Source: Fen-330 sp050008465
Lineage (GTDB): Bacteria; Acidobacteriota; Terriglobia; Bryobacterales; Bryobacteraceae
Direction of reading: 5' to 3'
DNA length: 64,000 nucleotides
Assembly: GCA_050008465.1 (NCBI GenBank)
Contig: JBEKMO010000018.1
Span: 3,491-67,490, forward strand
Position numbers and translations under genes: made by a program. The notes beneath the pieces are model-generated. The model did not search any database and had not been told where the DNA came from. It saw only the letters and a list, made by a program, of their open reading frames with translations. Position 1 is the first letter of the stretch. Every line of letters starts with the position of its first letter. Below, one piece after another: positions 48,034 through 58,064 of the stretch.

Positions 48034-48978
48034 GTGCACGGCGGCGCGTCCGCGGATTCAATTCTCAAGATTTCGGCCCAGGATGTCACCGGCGATCTGG
48101 ACCTGTCGAGTGACGAGGTCACATCCCTGTTGGAGCTTGCCGGCCAGGTGAAAGCCGCGCCCGCGCGCTACGCCGATGCGCTCAGCGGCCGTTCCCTGAG
48201 CCTGCTGTTTGAGAAGCCCTCGCTGCGCACCCGCGTCACCTTCGAGGTGGCCATCAAGCAGTTGGGCGGCCACTCGGTCTTCACGAACGGCCCGATCGGC
48301 GAGCGCGAGCCGGTGAAGGACGTGGCGCGCAATTTGGACCGCTGGACGCAGGGGATTGTCGCCCGGGTGTTCTCGCAGAGCACGATTCTGGAACTGGCGC
48401 GCTGGTCCAGTGTGCCCGTGATCAATGCCCTGAGCGACCTGTACCATCCCTGCCAGGCGCTGGCGGACGTCATGACCCTGCGGGAGCATTTTGGCGGGCT
48501 GCGCGGGCTGAAGGTGGCGTTTGTGGGCGATGGCAACAACGTGGCCCACTCGCTGATGCTCTCCACGGTGCGGTTGGGAGCCAGTTTCACCATTGCCACT
48601 CCCGCGGGCTTCGGGCCGAATCCGGACATTGTGAACCAGGTCGAGGGCCTGGCTGCAACCTCCGGCTCGAGCCTGCTGATCACGACGGATCCCCAAGAGG
48701 CGGTCGCCGGCGCCAATGCGGTCTACACCGATGTCTGGACCAGCATGGGAAGCGAGTGCGAGGCCGAGCGCAGGCGGATGGCTTTTTCCAAGTATCAGGT
48801 GAACGAGAGCCTGTTCGCGCTGGCCGCCCCCGATGCGATCTTTATGCATTGCCTGCCGGCGCATCGCGGGGAGGAGGTCACCGACGAGGTCATCGAGTCG
48901 GCCCAGTCGGTGGTTTTCGATCAGGCCGAGAACCGGCTGCACGCGCAGAAGGCCTTGTTGTTGATGGTTGTGGAGTGA
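48034..48978 (+). CDS. argF: Ornithine carbamoyltransferase
   Basis: 314 residues from GTG 48034 with AAAGGAGG upstream. It makes citrulline from ornithine and carbamoyl phosphate. Carbamoyl-phosphate-binding EKPSLRTRVTFEV, HPCQALADV, the ornithine SMG loop (DVWTSMGSE) and HCLPAHRGEEV are all present, favouring OTC over the acetylornithine enzyme. First gene of argF-G-H-R. Confidence 0.93.
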   Translation: MHGGASADSILKISAQDVTGDLDLSSDEVTSLLELAGQVKAAPARYADALSGRSLSLLFEKPSLRTRVTFEVAIKQLGGHSVFTNGPIGEREPVKDVARNLDRWTQGIVARVFSQSTILELARWSSVPVINALSDLYHPCQALADVMTLREHFGGLRGLKVAFVGDGNNVAHSLMLSTVRLGASFTIATPAGFGPNPDIVNQVEGLAATSGSSLLITTDPQEAVAGANAVYTDVWTSMGSECEAERRRMAFSKYQVNESLFALAAPDAIFMHCLPAHRGEEVTDEVIESAQSVVFDQAENRLHAQKALLLMVVE

Positions 48979-49058
48979 CCGCTCCCTTGCGGTCGCGGCT
49001 CGGACCGGAGACTGAACCGCGCGCGTAAGCGAGCGGTAGCGTGATACACGAGCTTGCT

Positions 49059-50263
<1,205 letters not shown>

Positions 50264-50267
<4 letters not shown>

Positions 50268-51652
50268 AACTCTGGGGTGGGCGGTTCGAGCACGGTCCCT
50301 CGGAGATCTTCGAGCGTTTCTCCGGCTCGCTGGATTTCGATCGGCGTCTGATCGAGGCGGACATCCGCGGCTCGCAGGCGTTTGCGCGGGCGCTGGAGCG
50401 GGTGGGAATCCTCAACGCGGAAGAATGCCGAAGGCTGGTCGAGGCGTTCGAGGCGATGGCCGCGGAAGCCCAGCGGCCGGAGTTCTTCGCGGGCGCTTCC
50501 GACGAGGACGTCCACACGCTAGTGATCCGCAAGCTTCGGGAGCGCGTGGGCGCGCTGGCGGAGAAGGTCCACACCGGGCGCAGCCGCAACGAGCAGGTGT
50601 CGCTCGATACGCGGTTGTGGCTGCGCGGGGAGATCGACGCGATCGGAACGCGCCTGGCGAAACTGATGCAGGCGCTGGTCGATCTCGCCGCCCGTTATCC
50701 GGACGCCGTCATCCCCGGCTACACGCACCTGCGGCGGGCCCAGGCGGTGCTCTGGCCGCACTACCTGCTGGCCTACTTCGAAATGTTCGCGCGCGATTGG
50801 GAGCGGCTGCGGCAGACGCGCGAGCGCGTGAACCTGATGCCGCTCGGCTCCGGCGCGCTGGCTGGCAGCGGTTTCCCGTTCGACCGCGAGGCGCTGGCGC
50901 GCGACCTCGGTTTCGACGGCCTCACGCGCAACAGCATGGACGTGGCGGCCGACCGCGACTTCGTCCTCGATTTCCTGTATGCCGCCTCGCTGGCGATGGT
51001 GCATCTGAGCCGGCTGGCCGAGGACTGGATCCTGTATTCGAGCGAGGAATTCGGCTGGCTGGAACTGGGCGACGAAGTCACCAGCGGGTCGAGCTTGATG
51101 CCGCAGAAGAAGAACCCCGATTCGCTGGAGCTGATCCGTGGCGCCTGCGGCCGCGTGTTCGCCAGCCTCAGCTCGCTGTTCATGACCATGAAGGGCTTGC
51201 CGCTTACCTACAACCGCGATATGCAGGAAGACAAAGAGCCGCTGTTCGAGGCGGCGGACAAGCTGAGCGGCGCGCTGGAGATGGCGCGGGCGGTGGTGGA
51301 ATCGGTCCGGCTCGATCCCGAGAAGCCGGCGCTAGCCGCCGCTGAGAGCTGGGTGGTGGCCACCGACCTGGCCGAGGCGCTGGCGCGCGCTGGAACGCCC
51401 TTTCACCGCGCCCACCAGATCGTCGGGCGGCTGGTCGTAGAGAGCCTCCGCCAGGGCCGTAGGCCGGCCGATTGGACCCCGGCTGCGCTGGCCGCGTTCG
51501 CTCCGGAATTCACGCCTGGGATGGCGCGCCTGCTCGACCCGCGCGAGGGGCTGAAGACGCGCGAGATCGCTGGGGGCACCGGCCCCGCGGCGGTCGCTGA
51601 GGCGCTGGCCGAGGCTGGCGAGCGCCTGGAGAAAATGCGAGCGGCGTCATGA
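50264..51652 (+). CDS. argH: Argininosuccinate lyase
   Basis: 462 residues. It splits argininosuccinate to arginine and fumarate. Signatures: KLWGGRFE start, HTGRSRNEQVSLDTR, YTHLRRAQ and the catalytic loop GSSLMPQKKNPD. ATG overlaps the argG stop (ATGA) and its stop overlaps argR. Confidence 0.96.
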
Positions 51653-52080
51653 AAAAGAGCTACCGCCAGGGACAAATCCTCAAGCTGATCCACGGCCGCC
51701 GCATCCACACGCAGGAGGAGCTGGCGCACGCGCTCAAACAGACCGGCATCTCCGCCACCCAGGTCACGCTCTCGCGCGATATTCACGAGCTACGCCTCGC
51801 CAAGACCTCCGAGGGGTACCGTCAACTCGCGCAGGAGCCGGCCGGGCCGGGCTTCGCCCTGCTGGCCGCGGAATTCGTTCAGGACGTGCGCGTGGCGCAG
51901 AACCTGGTAGTGCTGAGAACCTCGCCCGGCAACGCCAACACCGTGGCCGCCGGGCTGGACCGCGAGGAGTGGCCCGAAGTGGTGGGCACGCTGGCGGGCG
52001 ACGACACCGTCCTGGTCGTGTTGCCGGATTGCGCCACCGCCGAAACCGTCCGCAGGCGCCTGCTCGAGATCCTGGCTTGA
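51649..52080 (+). CDS. argR: Arginine repressor
   Basis: 143 residues. N-terminal winged helix (RQGQILKLIHGRRIHTQEEL, TQVTLSRDIHELRLAK) and C-terminal hexamerisation/arginine-binding domain (PGNANTVAAGLDREEWPEVV, TLAGDDTVLVV). It starts in the argH stop. It probably represses its own operon through the ARG boxes at 47975-48014. Confidence 0.95.
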   Translation: MKKSYRQGQILKLIHGRRIHTQEELAHALKQTGISATQVTLSRDIHELRLAKTSEGYRQLAQEPAGPGFALLAAEFVQDVRVAQNLVVLRTSPGNANTVAAGLDREEWPEVVGTLAGDDTVLVVLPDCATAETVRRRLLEILA

Positions 52081-52113
52081 TCGAGCCGCGAATGAACGCG
52101 AGTGAAAATGTCT

Positions 52114-52129
52114 AGGAGCGGACGCTCCT
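52114..52129 (+). terminator. Hairpin after argR
   Basis: AGGAGC/GCTCCT with a GGAC loop, 34 bp past the argR stop. No T-run; a weak terminator candidate. Confidence 0.35.
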
Positions 52130-52222
52130 GAAGGAACTGGTCCTCAATGGGTGTTCGTCAGGAGGGCCGCCAAGCCATGGCGACAAAGTACCCCGCGGAC
52201 CGGTGATTTCGGAAGCTGTGTT

Positions 52223-52693
52223 TCACTCCCACCGGATGGGGGGTTCCCGGAATACTTCAGCAAGCTGGTTCAGTTCATGGCGCACAGCACCCCATTCACG
52301 CTGAACTTCGCTGCGCAGCCGATGCCGGGCCATAGTGCGCTGGATGTCCTGGCCCGCCAAGATCGCCACACGCAGATTCCGGCGGGAGCGCTCGAAATCG
52401 CGGTCGGCATTCCATGATTCACGCAAGCGATTGGCGGCATGTTCCAGCCTGGAAGCATCACGATCGAGTACGTCTTCGCGGCGGGTCCCATCCAATCGGC
52501 TATGCTCAAGAGCCCGGTGCAGGGCGCCCTTGAATTCATTCGTCCTGCGTTCCAAATCGGCGATGGTGCCCGCGACCCGTCCACGCCGCTCGTCTGGATC
52601 GCGTCGATCCCGATCTCTCGGATAGCCTTGGGCATTCAGCCCTACTGGCAGCAGAAGCGCCGCTGCGATGGCAACTACCCCGAACGTTTTCAT
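52223..52693 (-). CDS. Exported charged hypothetical protein
   Basis: 156 residues with a signal peptide (MKTFGVVAIAAALLLPVGLN, cleavage after AQG likely). The mature part is Arg/Asp/Glu-rich and helical (RVAGTIADLERRTNEFKGAL, ARHRLRSEVQREWGAVRHEL). Similar small periplasmic proteins are frequent in Solibacter relatives. Function unknown. Confidence 0.65.
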   Translation of the reverse strand: MKTFGVVAIAAALLLPVGLNAQGYPRDRDRRDPDERRGRVAGTIADLERRTNEFKGALHRALEHSRLDGTRREDVLDRDASRLEHAANRLRESWNADRDFERSRRNLRVAILAGQDIQRTMARHRLRSEVQREWGAVRHELNQLAEVFREPPIRWE

Positions 52694-53193
52694 TGCGTCT
52701 CCTTGCGCCTATTCCTAGGAATCTCGACTCAACCAGGATCTCCGTTTTCGACTCCCGGCTGCGATAGAATTATACACCTGCCTGCCTCTGTTTGTGTCGA
52801 GTTTGTGAGTTCTGGCGCCCCCAAGTGCCCCCGAGAGGGCCAGTGTGGTTCCTTCCAAGGACCCGACGCCAAGGAGCCAGGCCTTTTCGATAAATTCCAC
52901 TGACACCTCGGCGTCCGCGCCTGCTCCTTCGCCAGATTCTCACCGGCCGCAGTACGTTCTACCCGGTCGGCACGGGCAGTGCCGTAATCCGCCGCAACAT
53001 GCCTCCAAACAGCCGCCGCCACAGATTCCCCAGGTTGCAGGCGAGCACGCTCAGCCACAGGCGCACCGCATTGGAGCGGAAGCGATGGCAGGACAAGCGG
53101 GTCGTCTTGACGGTCTGTCTGCCTTCTTTCACCTGCGGGCTTCAGGACTGAAGATAGCGTTGCTTGTGAATTCGCGTTCATTCGCGGCCGAAA
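52694..53193. other. Intergenic region with IS1380 remnant
   Basis: 500 bp with only the transposase tail at 52959-53124. Confidence 0.5.
52959..53124 (-). pseudogene. C-terminal remnant of an IS1380-family transposase
   Basis: Reads TVKTTRLSCHRFRSNAVRLW then SVLACNLGNLWRRLFGG, the conserved C-terminal block of IS1380 DDE transposases, ending at TAG 52959. No upstream part survives. Confidence 0.65.
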
Positions 53194-54675
53194 CTACTCG
53201 AAGACCTTTTCCACCGGCAGGATGCGTACGGCATCCGGCTTGAGATCAATGGTCCAGCGCTCGACGATCTTGTCCTCCTCCAGCACCTCCGACGGCTTGG
53301 GCGAGTTGTAGGTCATCGGCGACGGGGCCCCATCGAGGAATTTCTTCTTCAGCTCCTCGCAGTTCTTGGCCACCACGACGATATCGAGACCCGCGGCGCC
53401 CAGGTGATTGCGGATGGCCCGGTTCACGTCCTCTCGCGTCAGCCTGGCCAAGCTGTTCTTGAGATAACTGTTGTAATCGGGAATGCCGTAGTACCGGCTG
53501 TCGATGGCGTAGCCGAGTTCGGCGCGCTTAGTCTTGGTCAGCAGGTTGACGTATTTGCCGAGGAAGGTGCGCGTGCGCCGGAAGGCTTCCTCGCTCAGCC
53601 CCTCCTTGACGAACTTGTCGAATTCGTAGAGCGCCAGGCGCAGGGCAAAGTGCGCCGTCGGCGGCTCCACCGGCCGGATCCAGATCTGGAAGATCTGCTG
53701 CCGGCGCGCCAGGTTCGGGTCGGGCTCGAACTGGAACATGCCGCGCGGGAAATACTCGATGTAGGCGTAGTCGCCGTAATTGAGGCCGCGGGCCTGCCGC
53801 AGGCGCTCGTAAAGGCGGCCGCCGCTCAGGCGGTGCTGGCCGAGGTAGGACTGCGCCACCAGCAGCGCCGGGTAGTCCGGGTCGCCCCGCGTCACGCCGA
53901 GCGGGAAACCGATCGAGTAGGCTACCGAGCGTGTGTTCTTCTCGACTAGCGTCATCTGAATGCCGCGGATGGGCTTGGGCGTCGGCAGGCTGAGCGCCGC
54001 GGGCGGCCCGGCGGGGAGCTTCGAGAAATCCTTCTTCACCTGGTTCAGAAAGGCTTCGGGATAGCCGCCGGCCAGGCCGATGATCAGGTTCGCCTGGGTA
54101 AACTGCGTGCGATAGAACGCCTGCAAATCGGCGACGGTCATCTTCTCCAGAGCGGAAATCGCGCCGATGTTCTCGTGGCCGTATGGATGGCCGGCGTAGA
54201 TCTCGTTGTACAGGACCTCCTTGCCCAGCTCCTCGTCGTTGTTGCCGCCGAGCGAGACCCGCAGGTAGTTGACGGCGTCGTCGCGCAGCCGGTTGAAATC
54301 GTCCTGCCGCCAGCCGGGGTCGAGCAGCATGGCGCGGAAGATCTTGTAGAACGCCTGCAAGTTGTCGACGTGCGTCGTGCCGGAGAAGGTGATCATCTCC
54401 TTGTCGACCTGCTGGGAGACCGAGGTCGCCATCGGAAACATGGCGTCGACGATCTGCTTGTACGTCATCTCGCGCGTGCCGCCCTGGGCCAGGATGGCCG
54501 CGGTGAGCGCCGCCACGCCGGGTTTGTCCGCCGGGTCGGAAGCCGAGCCGGTCAGGAACACGAAGCGGAAGGTGACCAGCGGCGACTGGCTAGGCAGCGC
54601 GACCACTTTCGGCCCTGCGGCCGCCCACAGGCTCGAGCTCATGATGAGCAATGTCGGAATCCATGCGGTCTTCAT
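53194..54675 (-). CDS. M16 peptidase-like protein, non-catalytic partner
   Basis: 493 residues with a signal peptide (TLLIMSSSLWAAAG). M16 fold features are present (PGVAALTAAILAQGGTREM, YERLRQARGLNYGDYAYIEY), but the HxxEH zinc motif is missing where PGVAALTAAIL replaces it. Such proteins form heterodimers with an active M16 subunit; that is the preceding gene, which overlaps it by 4 bp. Confidence 0.88.
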   Translation of the reverse strand: MKTAWIPTLLIMSSSLWAAAGPKVVALPSQSPLVTFRFVFLTGSASDPADKPGVAALTAAILAQGGTREMTYKQIVDAMFPMATSVSQQVDKEMITFSGTTHVDNLQAFYKIFRAMLLDPGWRQDDFNRLRDDAVNYLRVSLGGNNDEELGKEVLYNEIYAGHPYGHENIGAISALEKMTVADLQAFYRTQFTQANLIIGLAGGYPEAFLNQVKKDFSKLPAGPPAALSLPTPKPIRGIQMTLVEKNTRSVAYSIGFPLGVTRGDPDYPALLVAQSYLGQHRLSGGRLYERLRQARGLNYGDYAYIEYFPRGMFQFEPDPNLARRQQIFQIWIRPVEPPTAHFALRLALYEFDKFVKEGLSEEAFRRTRTFLGKYVNLLTKTKRAELGYAIDSRYYGIPDYNSYLKNSLARLTREDVNRAIRNHLGAAGLDIVVVAKNCEELKKKFLDGAPSPMTYNSPKPSEVLEEDKIVERWTIDLKPDAVRILPVEKVFE

Positions 54676-56006
54676 TGCGCCTTCCCTCCGGTCAGAGTCA
54701 CGATGGTCCTGCTGTCTTCGCCAAAATACTTGCGCGCCACGCGCTGAATGTCCTCGGGCGTGACGCGGTCGTAAACCTCATAGAGGCGGTTGATGGTCTC
54801 CGGAGTGCGCCGCAATGCGACGAACCGCGCCACCGTGCCCGCGATCGCCTCGCTGTTGTTGAGGCCCAGCGCGAAGCTGTAGCGGAGGTGCCGCTTTACC
54901 TGGTCCAGCCGCTCCGGAGGCACCGGACTCGTCTGGAAACCAGCCAGCGTCTTCAGGACGTCTTCGCGCACCGAGTCGATGTCGGCGGCCTTCTTCAGCC
55001 GCGTCATCACCGTGAACAGGTAGGGGTCGACCCGGTCCGGGTTGGAGGCGTCCAGCGTATCCACCTTCTGCTCCTGGATGACCACTTTCTGGTACAGTTC
55101 CGAGCTTTCCGAAAACCCGAGATAGGAGATCAGGTCCAGCGTGGCCTGATCCTTCTGTTCATCCGAGTACGCCGGACCGTGGAATGCTACGGCCAGCCAG
55201 GGCAGCGTCTGAGTCGGCCAGGCGATTTGATTCTTGCGCGCTCCCTGCTGCGCCGGCTCGGCGGGAATCTGCGGGCGGTAGCTGCCCGGCTTCCATGCGC
55301 CCCAGTATTTCTCGACCAGCGTGCGCACCGCCGGGGACGCGATGTCGCCGGCCACCACGATGGTGGTGTATTCGGGCCGGTAGTAGCGCTCGAAGAACAG
55401 CCGGCTGTAGTCGTACTGATTGGGCATGTCCTGGATGTCCTTGAGGAAGCCCATCGTGGTGTGCTTGTAGGTGTGGCGGTCGAAGGCCGTGTCGCGTAGC
55501 ACCTCGTACAGCTTGGACACCGGGTTGGCGCTGTTCTTGTTGTACTCGCCGAGCACCGCCAGCGTCTCCGTCTTGAACACCTCGGGCGAGTAGGCGAGGT
55601 TCTGGAAGCGGTCGGCCTCCATGCGCAGGATGGGCTCCAGATCCTCCTTGGAGAAGGTGGTGTGGTAGGCCGTGTGGTCGTCGGTGGTGTAGGCGTTCGA
55701 GGCGGCGCCGGCCAGCTTCAGAGTGTTCTCATACTTGGCGGGCGGGAAGGCCGGCGTGCCGCGGAACATCATGTGCTCGAACAGGTGCGCGAAGCCGCTC
55801 TTGCCGGGCTCGACTTCGTTGCGCGATCCGGTTTGAACTACGATGAACAGGGCCACCACGTTGGGGTAGTCGGTGGGGATCGAGATCAGCCGCAGCCCGT
55901 TGGGGAAGTCGTGCTGATCGTACGCATAGGGAAAGGCTTTGCGCGGCGCGTCGGCGGGGAAGGCCGCCACCGCGCCCAAAAGCAGCAAGGCAATCACAGG
56001 GACCAT
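54672..56006 (-). CDS. M16 zinc peptidase, catalytic subunit
   Basis: 444 residues from ATG 56006; a longer frame to 56045 runs into transposase remnant sequence. Signal peptide VIALLLLGAVAAFPADA. The inverted zinc motif HLFEH is at 74-78, with a downstream Glu in TLAVLGEYNK. A second M16 domain follows (EQKDQATLDLISYLGFSESS). It degrades peptides in the periplasm, with the non-catalytic partner encoded next. Confidence 0.92.
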   Translation of the reverse strand: MVPVIALLLLGAVAAFPADAPRKAFPYAYDQHDFPNGLRLISIPTDYPNVVALFIVVQTGSRNEVEPGKSGFAHLFEHMMFRGTPAFPPAKYENTLKLAGAASNAYTTDDHTAYHTTFSKEDLEPILRMEADRFQNLAYSPEVFKTETLAVLGEYNKNSANPVSKLYEVLRDTAFDRHTYKHTTMGFLKDIQDMPNQYDYSRLFFERYYRPEYTTIVVAGDIASPAVRTLVEKYWGAWKPGSYRPQIPAEPAQQGARKNQIAWPTQTLPWLAVAFHGPAYSDEQKDQATLDLISYLGFSESSELYQKVVIQEQKVDTLDASNPDRVDPYLFTVMTRLKKAADIDSVREDVLKTLAGFQTSPVPPERLDQVKRHLRYSFALGLNNSEAIAGTVARFVALRRTPETINRLYEVYDRVTPEDIQRVARKYFGEDSRTIVTLTGGKAQ

Positions 56007-56026
56007 AAGCTTCCATCTTAAGCCGC

Positions 56027-56170
56027 CCTGTTGTGTGGCGCACACACTCGTGTGTGCCGCGTCGCCACTCTTGGCGACGCCGCGCGCGTCGGACCACGGA
56101 TAGTCCTCAGCTCCCGCGACCAGCCCAGCCTTGACCGGGTTGCTTTCGATGTAGGCCGCAATTCAAACGG
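56027..56170 (-). pseudogene. C-terminal remnant of a REP-associated tyrosine transposase (RayT)
   Basis: Reads YIESNPVKAGLVAGAEDYPW then SDARG, the conserved C-terminal signature of RayT/IS200-like Y1 transposases. The catalytic HUH and Tyr region is missing or out of frame. The frame runs on into the M16 gene without a stop. Two matching palindromes flank it. Confidence 0.7.
56059..56080. repeat. REP-like palindrome 1
   Basis: GCGTCGCCA/TGGCGACGC, 9-bp stem with a 4-nt loop (CTCT). Confidence 0.75.
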
Positions 56171-56274
56171 GCCGAGTTGGTAGTGGCAGAGATCCTGTGC
56201 GGCGGCGGGCAATGGAGGTGTGGCAAGCTGCCGTGCGGGTGCCGGGTAACGAGCAGCCACCGGTCCTGCAAAAG

Positions 56275-56296
56275 GCGTCGCCATGAGTGGCGACGC
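56275..56296. repeat. REP-like palindrome 2
   Basis: Same 9-bp stem GCGTCGCCA/TGGCGACGC with loop TGAG, in inverted orientation relative to 56059-56080 (whose complement has loop AGAG). Confidence 0.75.
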
Positions 56297-56357
56297 GGCA
56301 CGCCAAGTGCGTGCGCTACGGCAACCTCTAACGTCAACTGGTCAAGAGTGAAAGCGA

Positions 56358-57959
56358 CTAGAGCGTCTTCTGCTCCACGCGGTCCAGGTACAGGTTGGGC
56401 ACGGGCCGGCTCTGGTGGACGTCGAAGTCCTGGACGTTGCTCAGCGCGAAGGTGGGCGCATCCGCGGAATGCGGCGTCTGGATGTGGGAAAAGCCCGCGC
56501 CCTGGACGTCGTCGAGGACGAACGCCGGGCGGGCATCTTCTTTCATGCAGCCGATTTCGATATGGCTCAGCTCGATGCCCTTCACGTGGCGAATGAAGAA
56601 GCCGTGGGAGGGCATCGTGCCAAACATCGTGGGCTCGGGATAGGCATTCTCGCGCTCTTGCGGTTTGACCGCGGCGTTCTCCTTGGTCCCGCCGCCCTGG
56701 TGGAGAACCTGGATATTGCTCAGCTTCACGTCTTCGATGTAATGGCCGGGGATGCCGCTGATGATGGAGCCAAAACGTGAAACCGAATTCGAGCAGACCA
56801 GGTTGCTGACGATCACGCGCCGCAGCACGCCCACCGGAGCGCCTTCGGGACCGCGCATGCGGCTGCCCAGCCGGAGGAAGATGGGTGCGCTGACGATGTC
56901 GCGCATGGAGATGTTGGTGATGGTGACGTCCTCGAGCAGCGCGCCGTCCACGGTCTCGAGCGCCAGTCCCTGGCAACCTTCGAAGACACAGTTGGAGATG
57001 GTGATGTTCCTGAAGCCGCCGTTGGATTCGGTTCCGAACTTGATCCGCCCGGTGTGGGGAACCCGGACATTGGGCGCGAAGCGCTTGTAGGTGGCGTCGA
57101 GCAGCGTGCCCTCTTCGAAGCAGCCGGAGAGGTAGCAGTTGGTGATGGTGACCAACTCGGTGGGCTTCGCGGAGCCGAGCCCATAGGAGCTCTTCAGACA
57201 GATCCCGTCGTCCCAGGGCGAGTTGACGGAGCAATTCGACACCCGCACGTTGCGGCAGCAGTCGATGTCGATCCCGTCGCGGTTGGTGTCGATCTGGAGG
57301 TTGTCGAGGGTGAAGTTGTCCACCCCGGTGGCCAGAACGCCAAAGTGCCCGCCGTGCAGGATGGCGAAGTCGCGCAGGAGGACGTTGCGACAGTTCTTCA
57401 GGGAGATGGCCTTGTTGCCGACGCCGGGCAGCTCCGCTCTGGGCCCCGGCCCGTAGCCCTTGCTGAGGCCCTTACCCCAGACGAGTCCGGGGCCGAGAAT
57501 GGAGACATTCTCGAGCCCCTCGCCCCACATCAGGCTGTTGCGCCAGTGGCTGTGGCCGAAGTCCTGGAATTTGTCCCATTGGTTCGGCTCCGGCAGGTCA
57601 TACCCGCCGCTGGCGCCTTGCGGCGGCGGATCGGCGGCCACGATTTTGGCGCCATGGCCGAGGTAGAGCGCGACGTTGCTCTTGAGCCGGATGGAATAGC
57701 ACAGGTAGCTCCCGGCAGGGAAGCGCACCGTGCCGCCTCCCGCCGCGGCGGCCGCCTCAATCGCCTGGCTGATGGAAGGAGTGTCGAGCGCCTTGCCGTC
57801 GCCCACGGCCCCAAATGCTCTCACGTCAAACACACCCGCCGTGGGGCCCGGCCCGGCCGTCTGGGCCGTGCCCTGGCCGGCCCGGAGCAATCCTGCGCCT
57901 GCAATGCCCGCGCCCGTCAGTTTCAGGAAATATCGTCTCAGGTACTTGTCAGTGAACAT
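56358..57959 (-). CDS. GH28-family glycoside hydrolase (polygalacturonase-like), Tat-exported
   Basis: 533 residues. The twin-arginine leader is LRRYFLKLTGAGIAGAGLL. A right-handed beta-helix follows (FDVRAFGAVGDGKALDTPSI, a pectate-lyase-3-like start), with GH28 active-site features: NRDGIDIDCC, PWDDGICLKS and GRIKFGTES (the RIK). Family members hydrolyse galacturonan or rhamnogalacturonan backbones; the exact linkage is open. It is divergent from the hybrid sensor kinase (105 bp between starts). Confidence 0.88.
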   Translation of the reverse strand: MFTDKYLRRYFLKLTGAGIAGAGLLRAGQGTAQTAGPGPTAGVFDVRAFGAVGDGKALDTPSISQAIEAAAAAGGGTVRFPAGSYLCYSIRLKSNVALYLGHGAKIVAADPPPQGASGGYDLPEPNQWDKFQDFGHSHWRNSLMWGEGLENVSILGPGLVWGKGLSKGYGPGPRAELPGVGNKAISLKNCRNVLLRDFAILHGGHFGVLATGVDNFTLDNLQIDTNRDGIDIDCCRNVRVSNCSVNSPWDDGICLKSSYGLGSAKPTELVTITNCYLSGCFEEGTLLDATYKRFAPNVRVPHTGRIKFGTESNGGFRNITISNCVFEGCQGLALETVDGALLEDVTITNISMRDIVSAPIFLRLGSRMRGPEGAPVGVLRRVIVSNLVCSNSVSRFGSIISGIPGHYIEDVKLSNIQVLHQGGGTKENAAVKPQERENAYPEPTMFGTMPSHGFFIRHVKGIELSHIEIGCMKEDARPAFVLDDVQGAGFSHIQTPHSADAPTFALSNVQDFDVHQSRPVPNLYLDRVEQKTL

Positions 57960-58064
57960 GGATCAGCTCCGCGAAGCAGGCTGCGACAGACACGATGATA
58001 TCACCGGGCCGGGAAGTACGGCTCAGCAGCGGGTCACAGGACCGCAGGTTCATGCCGATAAGAA

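Noticed and set aside
57996..58006. Extra copy of the recurrent motif (TGATATCACC)
   Set aside because: Matches only the central palindrome, not the flanking GTTAT or GGTAGC parts.
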